64,000 nucleotides of DNA from Methylococcus mesophilus (GCF_026247885.1 NZ_CP110921.1:3355501-3419500); one strand, 5' to 3'. Counted from the first letter of the stretch, positions 33,401 to 41,494 are shown. A program made the numbers and translations. Notes: a model not told the origin generated them from the letters alone.

Positions 33401-35357
33401 AGTCGCTTTGGGTTTGCCGATGGATCGCGGCGAGGTTTTCGCATGATTGCCGAAGCTGGGTCCGTTCGTTGTCCAGCGTGGCCATTCGCAGGCGCAAATG
33501 TTTGAGTTCGGCGTTGCAGTCGGCGAGTTCGTTTCTCTGTGTGGCCAATTCGTTTTCGCAACGGGAGAGTTCATTTTTCTGGGCCGCCAATTCGCTCTCG
33601 CGGTCAGCGAGCTCGTTTTTTTGAGTCGCCAATTCGCTCTTGAGATCCGCGAGCTCGTTTTTCTGGGAGGCCAATTTGCTCTCGCGATCGGCGAGTTCGT
33701 TTTCCGTCTCGGCCAGTTTGGTGCGCAGGGGCATCAGTTCCGTAATCTGCCAGCGGAGTTGTTCCATGTCGTGATCTTTTTCGGCAAGGGTTTGCCGGAG
33801 TGGCGTCAGTTCGCCGTTTTGCTGCTCGATGTGGGTTTCGAGCCCATGAGCCCACTGAGCGGCTTGCTCCCATTGGGTATCCCGATATAGCAGGGCTTCT
33901 GCCCACTGTTTCCCGCTCCAACGGCTTTTCCATTTCTCGAAGACCGCTGCCGTGGTCCGATTCAGCACCTCGGGATCCAGCCTCTCGCCAAAGCCGGATT
34001 CGCCCCGATTGCGATAGCAGGCACTGATTTTGTCGACATGAATGAAACGGGTGTGTTCCGCAATCTGCAGCCAAAAATCCCAGTCTTCCAGACAGTCCAG
34101 TGTTTCGTCGAAACGGCACCCTTGATCGACCAAGGAGCGGTGGAAAAGGGCGGCGTGGATCGGAATAAAATTGCGCCCGCGCAGCTTTTCATACAGATAC
34201 GGCTGGTTGAACGTAGTCTCGCCGGTAAGTTGGTCTTCCGTATAGAACTCCACTTTTACTCCGGCATAGGCACAACGGGATTCATTGTCCGTATTCAGCG
34301 TCCTGACAAGATTCGAGATATGGTCGGCAAAAAACAGGTCGTCATCGTCCAGGAAAATGAGATAGTCGCCCTGGGCATGTTCCAGCCCGATATTGGCGGC
34401 CCGGCTGCGTGACAGCGGCACATTCGAGGGAATGAAACGAAGCGGGAAGCGGCCGCACCACGGAGCCAGCGGCGCATGGCCGTCCCCTTTGGCGTCGACC
34501 ACGATGACTTCAATGCGAGGGTAGGTCTGCAGCGCAACCGAGTCCAGGGCATCCTTGAGTTGCGCTCTGTCCATGCTGCGGATGATGACCGAGATCAAAG
34601 GAGTAGCCGCCATATCGCAGGTCTCACCCCGCACGGCCAGACGGTCCTTGCGAGTCAGCATGCCCGGAATGCCGTTTCTCAGTTCTTCCGCGGACAGGAT
34701 CAGATAGGCCTCCGCCGCCTGAACGGCTCGAGGCAAGGTATAGGTGCGGAAACGGTTGAGCGCCGCGATCTGCTCGCCGTAATCCTGCTGTGCCAGTTGG
34801 CTGGAGAAACAGGCCACGGCTGCGGCCTTGCGCTCGGTCAGGTCCGTGATGTCCAGAAGGGCGTTGGGTTGCAATGGCACACCGACCTCATACAGCGCCA
34901 GACGGATCGGCCGGGCGCAGCGGCGCACTGCTTCGGTGACTGCCAGCGCTGTCACGCGGTGGTCGGGATGGATTTCCCACCAGGAAGGTGCGTAGACGAG
35001 TTCTGCCGCGCATCCTTCTATAGCGGCGAGAATGCGTTGAGTCAGCTGTTCGCCGTATTCCAGCCCCCGGTCGGGCAGGTTCCAGAATTCAGGTGTCCCG
35101 TATCCGAGGATTGCCCCAGCCTCCGTACTCTCCCGCTGGCGTGTCCGAGCGTACTCTTCCGAATCGGCGGGAGAGCCGTAGGCGCCGTCGGAGATTATGA
35201 CGACGCGAACCGGATCGCCGGAGGAAACATGGCGCATGATGGCTCCCCCGCAGCCGAACACTTCGTCGTCCGGGTGCGGCGCGAAAACGATGGCCGGGCC
35301 TGGCCCGACGGAAGAAATCGCAGCATAGGGGAGAAAGTCTTGTTCGCAGGATTGCAT
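30408..35357 (-). CDS. Giant protein: PIG-L deacetylase, GT2, repeat coiled coil, RgpF-like, HAD domain
   Basis: 1649 residues. Domains: PIG-L/LmbE deacetylase 22-230 (FAPHPDDEVFGCGG and HPDH, the zinc ligands); GT2 253-470 (PLISVIIRSMDRAQL, YLIFLDDDD, LEDWDFWLQ); coiled coil 500-670 with five 14-residue repeats; linker SMSWRTTAPLR at 683-693; rhamnan-synthesis RgpF-like domain 784-1020 (VAVHAHIYYSDLAPEI, NRGRDIAPM, HSKKS); HAD phosphatase-like domain 1052-1250 (FDIFDTLLV with D1057 and D1060, ILASDMHLP, GDNEHSD); and a C-terminal part 1300-1649 with YFLSREGQFLK that I cannot name. It is the first gene of the long minus-strand glycan operon. No ribosome-binding site is obvious, but no other start precedes the PIG-L motif. 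Confidence 0.9.
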   Translation of the reverse strand: MQSCEQDFLPYAAISSVGPGPAIVFAPHPDDEVFGCGGAIMRHVSSGDPVRVVIISDGAYGSPADSEEYARTRQRESTEAGAILGYGTPEFWNLPDRGLEYGEQLTQRILAAIEGCAAELVYAPSWWEIHPDHRVTALAVTEAVRRCARPIRLALYEVGVPLQPNALLDITDLTERKAAAVACFSSQLAQQDYGEQIAALNRFRTYTLPRAVQAAEAYLILSAEELRNGIPGMLTRKDRLAVRGETCDMAATPLISVIIRSMDRAQLKDALDSVALQTYPRIEVIVVDAKGDGHAPLAPWCGRFPLRFIPSNVPLSRSRAANIGLEHAQGDYLIFLDDDDLFFADHISNLVRTLNTDNESRCAYAGVKVEFYTEDQLTGETTFNQPYLYEKLRGRNFIPIHAALFHRSLVDQGCRFDETLDCLEDWDFWLQIAEHTRFIHVDKISACYRNRGESGFGERLDPEVLNRTTAAVFEKWKSRWSGKQWAEALLYRDTQWEQAAQWAHGLETHIEQQNGELTPLRQTLAEKDHDMEQLRWQITELMPLRTKLAETENELADRESKLASQKNELADLKSELATQKNELADRESELAAQKNELSRCENELATQRNELADCNAELKHLRLRMATLDNERTQLRQSCENLAAIHRQTQSDLAATTEWAQQLQAHLISLLHSMSWRTTAPLRFGSRLLRGRYQEAWDSLRRQLRPLGRVVYRSLPEGSAARLVDLSYRHFGTLFAGFDDYERWRQRPTLPVEWIPTHEDSQYRDGLVDIRTVAPLHTTSPGRVAVHAHIYYSDLAPEIAHHLAQIPFRFDLFVSVASSADASRCRKVLTTLPQLNQITIEVVQNRGRDIAPMFCAFGDALRRYDFIAHIHSKKSLYNNGATDGWREYLLHALFGSSDHIRRIFALLSGDGHPAAGLVYPQNFHNLPYFANTWLANRPLGQYWCRKLGIGSIPDGYFSFPAGTMFWARREVLGPLFAAGITLDDFAEEAGQTDGTLAHCLERVIALAAHQSGFDSAILADDATPSWSPWRFDQYLGRRPEDLRAAITAADVHAVIFDIFDTLLVRPLLNPESTKTIVARRTNPETGNTYLKFRAQAEHIARTKAGRDVGLDEIFEQLAVISELPRDSVAELRRLEETVEYGSVTPRPDTVECLRHALARGKRVILASDMHLPRPTIESMLKDNGIDGWHALYLSSDTGRRKDTGDTYRQIIVQEGIKPKNLLIVGDNEHSDLQIPSDLGLKSWHILRPIELARALPRTRRLIDETQAAKDLHKEIALGLVVQTQFRPLFFSRFDPQCLIPATPYGIGYGVLGPVALAFAQWLTRKAAEDQIQRFYFLSREGQFLKMVYDRWTARLPSLTPSSHYLVLSRRSVTVPAIWSRADIEDIARKTYFPNKITAFLSERYGLEFTDHELRKLNRLWPYDKPLSITDGDITELAPVLRNLKRNILSQARKERPGLLAYLTSMRLDQPTRSAVVDIGYSATIQDRLNNLLDNKIHGYYLATDRNAANVSTHHGVIAQGCYAHHADWKSDTSAVYRMSFQLEKLLSADDPQVIRYNLDTAGQLIAEQRSLCNEELATRPLRAEIRRGAMNFVTDAIAIRNQLLDDFTIPTEQASDIYAAFVDRSAPSEDEIIRSLVLDDHYCGRGLVS
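33492..33701 (-). repeat. Five tandem 42-bp units encoding a 14-residue coiled-coil repeat
   Basis: Read on the minus strand, residues 553-622 of the giant protein are five units of the form NELADRESxLAxQK, each 42 bp: 33701-33660, 33659-33618, 33617-33576, 33575-33534 and 33533-33492. The first three are closest to one another; the last two diverge. The length (two heptads) keeps the coiled-coil phase, so copy number could vary without breaking the frame. Confidence 0.9.
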
Positions 35358-35613
35358 GAACGGACGGACGGATAGATTTCAGGATTAGATTTCTGCAGCG
35401 AGGATCATCTGGCCTTCCGATCTTGGCCGCCGGTTTGGCGGCATTCCCGCCGCAACTCAAGCAAATGCTAGCACCTCGGACGGCGCGTTAAAATTGGGGT
35501 TCGAGCCTAAGAGTGTGAAAACAATTGAATCTCAGCCCGTTGGGCAATTTCGCTTGGAAGGTACGGGGTGGCACGTACGTCGCCGTCCATTCGCGGGCAT
35601 GGCTGTCGTCTCT

Positions 35614-35619
35614 ATTATA
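35614..35619 (-). promoter_or_regulatory. Candidate -10 box for the glycan operon starting at 35357
   Basis: A perfect TATAAT on the minus strand (ATTATA on plus) about 255 bases upstream of the giant gene. No good -35 box is seen at the right distance, so the call is weak. Confidence 0.35.
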
Positions 35620-35872
35620 AGGTGACCAGCCTGAGCCGGGAGAGCGCCCTTGTAGCCGACGGAGCGCCGATGGGGTCGCCGCCGGTCGGGTGTGCGGGTG
35701 GGGCACGCCAGGCGGACGGGCTCTTCGGTAGGCCACGAAGAACGTGGACAATCTGGTGGATCGGCGAGCGTTTGTTCGCGATCTGCGAGCACTGCGGCGG
35801 TCATGTGCGGAAATGCTGTTCCGCATATCTCGTTTTTACAACAAAACAGTCATAGTTTAGCTACAAAAAAGC

Positions 35873-35901
35873 TTGACACCGTGCGCGACGCGGCTTAGCT
35901 T
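35873..35901 (+). promoter_or_regulatory. Sigma-70 promoter for the secreted-protein gene
   Basis: A perfect TTGACA (35873-35878), a 17 bp spacer and TAGCTT (35896-35901), preceded by an A/T-rich stretch (about 35832-35870) that could act as an UP element. It predicts a leader of about 180 bases before the ATG at 36090. Confidence 0.65.
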
Positions 35902-36089
35902 ATCCCCCGCATGGAGCTGCGGGAATGCGTGGGCCTCTGTCGCGTTTGGCAAAAGGCGGCGGACCGTTCATAATTCCCCGAGGACGTCCTGGACGTCTGG
36001 CTTGGCCCTGGTCTCAAGCAGTTTTAGGGCAAAGGATTGGGGTGCTCCATTTCCTGGGTTAACTGTCGACTTCAAAGGGAGATCTTCTA

Positions 36090-37451
36090 ATGAGTATGAA
36101 CTTCAAAAAGACCGCAATCGCTGCGGGCATGTTCACGGCTCTGGCCGCGACGAGCATGTCGGCTCATGCGTTGCGTGAAACCGAAGCGGGTGAAGCCAAC
36201 CTCGTCCCGTTCGTTCTGTGGTCCAGCAGCTGGGTCGATAAGGATCCGACCATTCTGGGCATCAACACCGTCATCAAGGTTACGGTGCCGATGTCGGTCG
36301 GTAACGACGTGATTCCGAACTTCTACACCGCGATCCACACTTCCCCGACCAACGGAACTATTGCCAATCCGGGCAAGCAGAAGCCTGCGGATCCGGATCT
36401 GGTACCGGCGAACACCATTCACTGGTACTTCCTGGACAAGAAGAGCGTCCACCGTCTGAACGGTACCATCGACGTCACGCCGGAAGACGTGGCTGTGATC
36501 GACTGGGGTGCTTTCGTTCGTAAGAACGGCAAGCAGGGCGAATTCGATGGCTTCCCGGGCTACATGGTTCTGGTGACGGAATCGGCCGCAGGCGGTGACG
36601 ACGCAGACTTCAGCTTCTTCGCGGAAGCTTGGATGTTCGCCGGCATTCGCGCAGGTGCCAATCCGGATACCGGTGGCGTCATCGGCATCATCGACGCCAA
36701 GATCCCAGTCCTGCCGATGAGTGACGGCGCTGACAACGGCAGCAAGAAGCCGACCGTCGAAAACAGCGTCATCGAGGCCGGTGTGAGCCAGAACGTCATC
36801 GCCTCGCCGCTGGTTGCCGGCTTCCGCACCAACTGGTCGGATGGCAATCTCAGCGACGTGACCGTGATCGATCTGACCCTGGGTAACCGCAACGTGCCGA
36901 TCGGTCAGGCCAACCTCATCAACATTCTGCAGGTTCCGACCCTGATGGTGGTGTGGAACGACCGCAATGCGGGCGGTGCGTGGAGTGGACTGGGTGTCGA
37001 CGTTTACAACGACAAGGAAGAGAAGTGCTCTGACAACATCGATCTCCCCTATCAGTTGAACCTGGTGTGGGCGCAGACCGACGTTACCGCAGGCAAGAAC
37101 GCGCAGATTCCGTTCGCTTGGCCGGTTCCGAAGTTCATCACGAACCATGGCTTCAATCGGATCTTCTGCGTGCCTCCGTATCAGGAAACTCCCGTCACCG
37201 ATCCGGATGGCGCTATCGCGCTCGAGCACCTGCTGCAGGGCGGCTTCATGAAGCTGTATCTGCCCGAGGTGATCGATACCGGTATCGGCGCACCCGAGTC
37301 GGCCGCGGTTGCCTTCTCGGTCCCGCTGCAGTACTTCGTGACGCTGGAAACCGATCCGGCCACCGGCGACTGGGTTCCGACGGACATCAGCCTGATTCCG
37401 TTCGAGACCGCGCTGGGCCACGATCGCGGCCTCTTCAGCCAGGCTCCGTAA
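36090..37451 (+). CDS. Secreted protein of unknown function, probably abundant
   Basis: 453 residues. A Sec signal peptide (MSMNFKKTAIAAGMFTALAATSMSAHA, cleavage before LRETEAGE) leads to a mature chain rich in beta-forming, Asp/Asn- and Gly-rich stretches, with only two cysteines (C313 and C360) that could form one disulfide. No membrane segment or enzymatic motif is evident. AAAGGGAGA precedes the ATG. A strong promoter, long leader, biased codon choice and a perfect terminator point to high expression; this is inference. It could be a surface-layer or surface-associated protein. The following genes, a VCBS lipoprotein and a PpiC foldase, are separately initiated but may help its folding or display. 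Confidence 0.8.
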   Translation: MSMNFKKTAIAAGMFTALAATSMSAHALRETEAGEANLVPFVLWSSSWVDKDPTILGINTVIKVTVPMSVGNDVIPNFYTAIHTSPTNGTIANPGKQKPADPDLVPANTIHWYFLDKKSVHRLNGTIDVTPEDVAVIDWGAFVRKNGKQGEFDGFPGYMVLVTESAAGGDDADFSFFAEAWMFAGIRAGANPDTGGVIGIIDAKIPVLPMSDGADNGSKKPTVENSVIEAGVSQNVIASPLVAGFRTNWSDGNLSDVTVIDLTLGNRNVPIGQANLINILQVPTLMVVWNDRNAGGAWSGLGVDVYNDKEEKCSDNIDLPYQLNLVWAQTDVTAGKNAQIPFAWPVPKFITNHGFNRIFCVPPYQETPVTDPDGAIALEHLLQGGFMKLYLPEVIDTGIGAPESAAVAFSVPLQYFVTLETDPATGDWVPTDISLIPFETALGHDRGLFSQAP

Positions 37452-37501
37452 TCTAACGGGGTTGGGGCCGGTGCAAGCCGGTCCCGGCGGCTGAGAAAGA
37501 A

Positions 37502-37536
37502 AACGGCGTGCGGCTTACCGCACGCCGTTCTTTTTT
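37502..37536 (+). terminator. Intrinsic terminator after the secreted-protein gene
   Basis: A perfect 12-bp stem AACGGCGTGCGG / CCGCACGCCGTT with loop CTTA, followed by C and six T. It lies 50 bases after the stop codon at 37451. Confidence 0.95.
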
Positions 37537-37767
37537 CTTCCTGGAAGAACGTCATTTGGCCGTGACACGGGCTTTCCAGCTCGATTGAATCTCTCGGTTT
37601 TGCTTCGCCGCTATTGGTCAGGATTCAGACTGTCGATTTCCTTCCGGTAAAATTCGTGATCGCCACGTTGGGCATGTGTCACGCCGTGTCGAAAGTTCAT
37701 CGGTGGTCGATAAAAGCGCCGGCGTCGGTCGCTTCTTATTCACGAACATATGGTATGTAGTTGCGAT

Positions 37768-38970
37768 ATGTCCCGTATTATCATGGTCTTAGGGATCGCC
37801 CTAAGCGTATTCGCATTGGGTGGCTGCGCATCGAAAAAAGCTGCGTCGGTCAACATCGAGGATACGAGTTCGTTTTATCACTCGCTGCCGTTCGCGGACT
37901 CTCCGTTCGACATCCTGGCGGATGACATAGATGGCAACGGACGTGCTGACGTCGCACTCGTTTCCCATGGCGACAATTACGTCCAGGTATTTCTGCAGCA
38001 GCAAGCGCGCACCTTTCTTGCCGGTGAGCGTCAGCCGGTCGTCGGATTTCATCCGGGCGACCTTGTTCGTTTGCCAACCGCCCGTCCGCACTACCTGGTT
38101 GCGGCTGAGGGGCAGAACAAGCTGCTCATAGTCGAGCCTGGCTCGAACGGCAGCCTCCTAAAAACCGGGGAGTTGAATGTGCCCGTACCCCGCCACGTTG
38201 CATTATTCCGTTGGCCAGGCTGGGGAGACAGCGTGGTGGTAAGCCCTTTCGGGCAAGATTTCCTGGTGTTGTTGAAAAACTTCGATCCGGTCAAAGGGCA
38301 AGTGTCGGAGCGGATCCAAGTCGCGCTCAGCGAAAAGGAACACTCGATACGCCGGGCGGAGTGGGTGCGTCCAGTGGACGTCGATGGGGATGGTATCGAC
38401 GAGTTGCTGTTTGCCAGCAACACGACGCAGGAAGTATTGATGCTGAAATATCCAGGTGCTGACGGGGTTATCAAGCCGAAGCTCGTCGCGAAATTCCGTT
38501 CGGGAGCGCCATGGGACCTTGTTTCGGCAGACCTCAACGGCGACGGTGCGCTTGACCTGATAGTGCCAAACCAATCGAAACCGTTCGTGATTCACGTGTT
38601 GCTGAACGACGGTCACGGGAGCTTTCAGGAAACGGCGGCGTTAACGTTTCCGACGGACATGGGATTAAGGCGGTTTGCCTGGAGCAAGGACAAGGACGGT
38701 TTCGGTTATCTGTTCGGTGTCGGCTATGGCGCCATCGCGCTTTATCGTTTTCCCGATCGCTGGGATGGAAAGGCGCCCGTGCCGATGCGCAGCGTACCGG
38801 TCGGCTCCAGCGAAGGGAGTCAGGATATTGTTCTTCAGGATTTGGACGCTGACGGTCGGTTGGATGGCATCGTTGGACGTGGCAAGGGGCCCCAGGGAGC
38901 GTGGATCGTCTACGGACCCTTGTGGGAACATTTCGAAGAGCTTTCCGCTGCGCGGTTTGTGTTGAACTGA
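37768..38970 (+). CDS. VCBS/FG-GAP-repeat lipoprotein
   Basis: 400 residues from the ATG at 37768; another ATG 18 bases upstream is possible, and neither has a clear ribosome-binding site. Lipobox LGGC closes the signal peptide. The mature part is a beta-propeller of FG-GAP/VCBS type with four visible Ca-binding loops: DIDGNGRADVALV, DVDGDGIDELLF, DLNGDGALDLIV and DLDADGRLDGIV. Such propellers mediate binding to carbohydrate or protein at the cell surface. The gap to the foldase gene is 15 bases, so they are co-transcribed. The 316 bases before it contain the terminator at 37502 and otherwise nothing I recognise. Confidence 0.85.
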   Translation: MSRIIMVLGIALSVFALGGCASKKAASVNIEDTSSFYHSLPFADSPFDILADDIDGNGRADVALVSHGDNYVQVFLQQQARTFLAGERQPVVGFHPGDLVRLPTARPHYLVAAEGQNKLLIVEPGSNGSLLKTGELNVPVPRHVALFRWPGWGDSVVVSPFGQDFLVLLKNFDPVKGQVSERIQVALSEKEHSIRRAEWVRPVDVDGDGIDELLFASNTTQEVLMLKYPGADGVIKPKLVAKFRSGAPWDLVSADLNGDGALDLIVPNQSKPFVIHVLLNDGHGSFQETAALTFPTDMGLRRFAWSKDKDGFGYLFGVGYGAIALYRFPDRWDGKAPVPMRSVPVGSSEGSQDIVLQDLDADGRLDGIVGRGKGPQGAWIVYGPLWEHFEELSAARFVLN

Positions 38971-38985
38971 TTCTAAGGAGCAAAG

Positions 38986-39927
38986 ATGGTGAAAATTGCA
39001 TTGGGTATTTTGCTGGCGGGCCTGGGGTTGACAGCGGCATCGTATGCCGGCGCTGCCGCAAAGTCGGCGCCGGCGGCAAAAGCAGATAAGGCCGCCGCTG
39101 AACAGAGTACGCCGGTGAAGCCTCCGCGGGTCGTGATGTTCAAGACCAACGGGGTGGAGGTGACCGTTCAGGACTATGTGAATTTCCTCCAGCGGAACCA
39201 GGCTTACGTCCAGAAGTCGATGACGGAAGAAGGCAAGGCGGAAGTGATCCGCGAGATCATCGGCAATCAGTTGCTCAAGGATGACATCATCAAGAAGGGG
39301 TTGGCGAAGAAGGACGCTACGGCGGCCGATCTGGGCGAGGCTTTTCAGAAGCTCGCCAAGGAGCATTTCCCGCTGCCGCCAATGCCGGAAGAAGACGCGG
39401 TATACAAATATTATCTCGATCACCAGAATGATTACGGGATTCCGGAAATGGTGCGGATCAGCCAGATCCAATTCCGCATCCCGGACAATGCGACCGCCGA
39501 GCAGAAGACCGCCGCACGCCAGCGGGCCGAGGCGGCTTTGCGCCGGTTGGACGCCGGTGAGGCCTTTCCGAAGGTTGCGGCGGAGCTGACCGAGAATCCT
39601 TCTGCAAAGCCTCCTCAAGGCGATATCGGTTTTCTGCCCCGCGAAGGTGATCCCTGGTTGACGGAGGCCGTGCGTAATTTGAAGGTCGGCGAGCGGACCA
39701 AAGTGATCGAGTCGCCGGCTGGTTATGAAATTCTGATGTTGACGGATGTGCGTAAAGCGCTGATCACGCCGTATGTCAACGTTCGTGAGAAGGTCATTCA
39801 ACGTATGCGCGGAGTCGAGCAGGCTAAGCTGCGGGACGCCTATATCAAGGGTCTTGCCAAGAACGCCAAGATCGAAATCGTTCAAGAGGAGTTGAAGCCC
39901 CTGTTCCCGAAAGGGGTTTTCCCCTGA
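38986..39927 (+). CDS. Periplasmic peptidyl-prolyl cis-trans isomerase, PpiC/SurA type
   Basis: 313 residues. Signal peptide (VKIALGILLAGLGLTAASYA), an Ala/Lys linker, a helical N-domain (YVNFLQRNQAYVQK to EYYLDHQNDY-like region), and a parvulin domain at about 140-250 (VRISQIQFRIP, AEAALRRLDAGEAFPKVAAELTE, GDIGFLPREGD, AVRNLKVGERTKVIESPAGYEILML). AAGGAG precedes the ATG. Known role of the family: folding of outer-membrane or secreted proteins. Its pairing with the VCBS lipoprotein and the secreted protein upstream suggests a dedicated foldase. Confidence 0.9.
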   Translation: MVKIALGILLAGLGLTAASYAGAAAKSAPAAKADKAAAEQSTPVKPPRVVMFKTNGVEVTVQDYVNFLQRNQAYVQKSMTEEGKAEVIREIIGNQLLKDDIIKKGLAKKDATAADLGEAFQKLAKEHFPLPPMPEEDAVYKYYLDHQNDYGIPEMVRISQIQFRIPDNATAEQKTAARQRAEAALRRLDAGEAFPKVAAELTENPSAKPPQGDIGFLPREGDPWLTEAVRNLKVGERTKVIESPAGYEILMLTDVRKALITPYVNVREKVIQRMRGVEQAKLRDAYIKGLAKNAKIEIVQEELKPLFPKGVFP

Positions 39928-39962
39928 GAAAGCTCTGAAACACTCCCGATTCCGAGGAGTTA

Positions 39963-40104
39963 GGGAAGGGCTGGTGGCCGCCTGGTTTTAGCGCCTCGGT
40001 ACAGCCCTTTCCGTTCCGATACGCCGGCAACGAGCGGCACGAGTGGGATTTCAGAAGACAGGGTGGGACATGTCTGACGGCGAGTGGATGGATCGCACCG
40101 TCAG
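39963..40104 (+). other. Two hairpins between the foldase gene and the small secreted-protein gene
   Basis: GGGAAGGGCTG (39963-39973) pairs with CAGCCCTTTCC (40002-40012), and CTGACGG (40074-40080) with CCGTCAG (40098-40104). Neither is followed by a T run, so they are not typical terminators. Confidence 0.45.
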
Positions 40105-40176
40105 GCAGGGAGGCGGCTTTGATGTATCGGCACCGTATTCGGGAGCTGGACTTAACCTATGCTGAGAGGATTGGTT

Positions 40177-40617
40177 ATGGTGCGTAAATGGGTTGTGTGG
40201 GTAGCCGGGGCATGGCTGGCGGTTACCGCTTCGGTAGGAGTCGCAGTCGGGGCAGAAGGGGAGGCGGCACTTCGCGAAAGGGCAAAGGTCTATTGGGATG
40301 CTAGGAAAATCAATGACCTGCAGACGTTGTATTCCATGGAGGCCGGGACTGCGGAGGGACGACTGAGACCGGACCAGATGTCACGGAATCAGTATTCGAC
40401 CCTGAGAGTCGTCGGTTACAGTATCACGGATGTAAAGATCACTGGGGATAGGGGCGAGCTTAAGCTGGACACGGAGGTGATGCACCCCGCCATAGAGGGC
40501 AAGGCCCTGGTAGGGCCATCCATCGCCGACTATTGGACCTTGATAGATGGAAAATGGTACCACGGCGAACGTTCCAAACCCGCCAAGAGCGGGAGTTCGC
40601 CATCGCCCAGCCCTTGA
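40177..40617 (+). CDS. Small secreted protein, possibly NTF2-like fold
   Basis: 146 residues from the ATG at 40177, which has GAGAGGA at a good distance; an in-frame ATG at 40159 would lengthen the positive leader. A signal peptide ends near VGVAVGA. The mature part (AALRERAKVYWDARKINDLQTLYSMEAG, SITDVKITGDRGELKLDTEVMHP, DYWTLIDGKWYHGE) has the helix-then-strand pattern of NTF2/SnoaL-like domains, ending in a Ser/Pro tail. No function is assigned. It lies 50 bases before the polysaccharide exporter. Confidence 0.65.
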   Translation: MVRKWVVWVAGAWLAVTASVGVAVGAEGEAALRERAKVYWDARKINDLQTLYSMEAGTAEGRLRPDQMSRNQYSTLRVVGYSITDVKITGDRGELKLDTEVMHPAIEGKALVGPSIADYWTLIDGKWYHGERSKPAKSGSSPSPSP

Positions 40618-40666
40618 CCCGGCTCCGGGCTCAAGTCGGTATGGTTAAAGAGTTATTGCAGACGCA

Positions 40667-41494
40667 ATGTCGGTTGTAGAGCCGGTTCGGATGTTTTCCC
40701 GCTTTGTGGCCGTGACCTGGGCAGGTCTGCTCGGCCCGTTTCAAGTTCTTGCCCGGGAGCGCGAGCTGCTGAGTTTGCTGGTGCGCCGAGATATCATCGG
40801 CCGTACCCGAGGGACGGTATTGGGCTGGGTATGGATGCTTGCCCAGCCGGCTTTACAGATACTGGCGTTTTGGTTTCTGTTGGATTTTGTTCTCCGGGTC
40901 AGGGTTCCCGGCAAAGTCGTATTCATCGACTACTTCCTCGCCGCCATGCTGCCCTGGCTGCTCATCAGCGACACACTGAATCGCTGTCTGGCAGTCCTTA
41001 CGGAATTCAGCAGTCTCTATAAGCGCACCGTATTTCCGCTAAAAGTGCTTCCGTTGCTGCCGGGACTCTCGGGTTGCCTGGTTTACACGCCGATCTATGC
41101 GGTCACGATGGGGTTGCTGGCAGGGCCCGGCGCCGCGGTCCAAGCTGTGCTGTTGATGGCCGGATTGTTCGTGTTGCTGATGCCGGCCTGCTATCTCCTT
41201 GCAGTGCTTGGTTGTTTCGTGAAGGATTTGCGCCAGGCATTCCCCTTCATGCTCAATATGGCGCTGTATCTGACACCGATTTTGTATCTTCCGGAAATGC
41301 TGCCGCAGCAGTTTCAGGAATTGCTGGTGGTCAATCCGCTGGCGGATGTCGTGGCGGTCATCGAGTCCTCCGTGCACGGTTTGCCGGTGACCGCCGAGAA
41401 CTTCGTCCGGCCCTTGCTGCTCTGGCTCCTGTCGCTCGGACCTGCCTGGGTGTTGTTCCATCGGGGCGAGCCCCACATACGTGAGGCGGTATGA
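40667..41494 (+). CDS. wzm: Polysaccharide ABC exporter permease (Wzm-like)
   Basis: 275 residues, six membrane segments. LLSLLVRRDIIGRTRGTVLGWVWMLAQPALQILAF is the amphipathic start and first segment of ABC-2 Wzm/TagG permeases; LVVNPLADVVAVIESSV near the end is also typical. With the ATPase it exports lipid-linked O-antigen or capsule through the inner membrane. Its stop overlaps the wzt start as ATGA. Confidence 0.93.
   Translation: MSVVEPVRMFSRFVAVTWAGLLGPFQVLARERELLSLLVRRDIIGRTRGTVLGWVWMLAQPALQILAFWFLLDFVLRVRVPGKVVFIDYFLAAMLPWLLISDTLNRCLAVLTEFSSLYKRTVFPLKVLPLLPGLSGCLVYTPIYAVTMGLLAGPGAAVQAVLLMAGLFVLLMPACYLLAVLGCFVKDLRQAFPFMLNMALYLTPILYLPEMLPQQFQELLVVNPLADVVAVIESSVHGLPVTAENFVRPLLLWLLSLGPAWVLFHRGEPHIREAV

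Larger units (their letters stand above)
35358..36089. other. 732-base gene-less divergent region
   Basis: It separates the minus-strand glycan operon from the plus-strand secreted-protein gene. It holds candidate promoters in both directions and a leader of about 180 bases before the gene at 36090. No coding frame here has recognisable features. The stretch 35640-35830 is GC-rich with no identified function. Confidence 0.6.

Noticed and set aside
33492-33701. CRISPR-like direct repeats
   Set aside because: The units are contiguous with no spacers, in phase with a coiled-coil reading frame.
35488-35826. 112-residue minus-strand frame in the divergent region
   Set aside because: Arg-rich with no features, no ribosome-binding site, and it covers probable promoter sequence.
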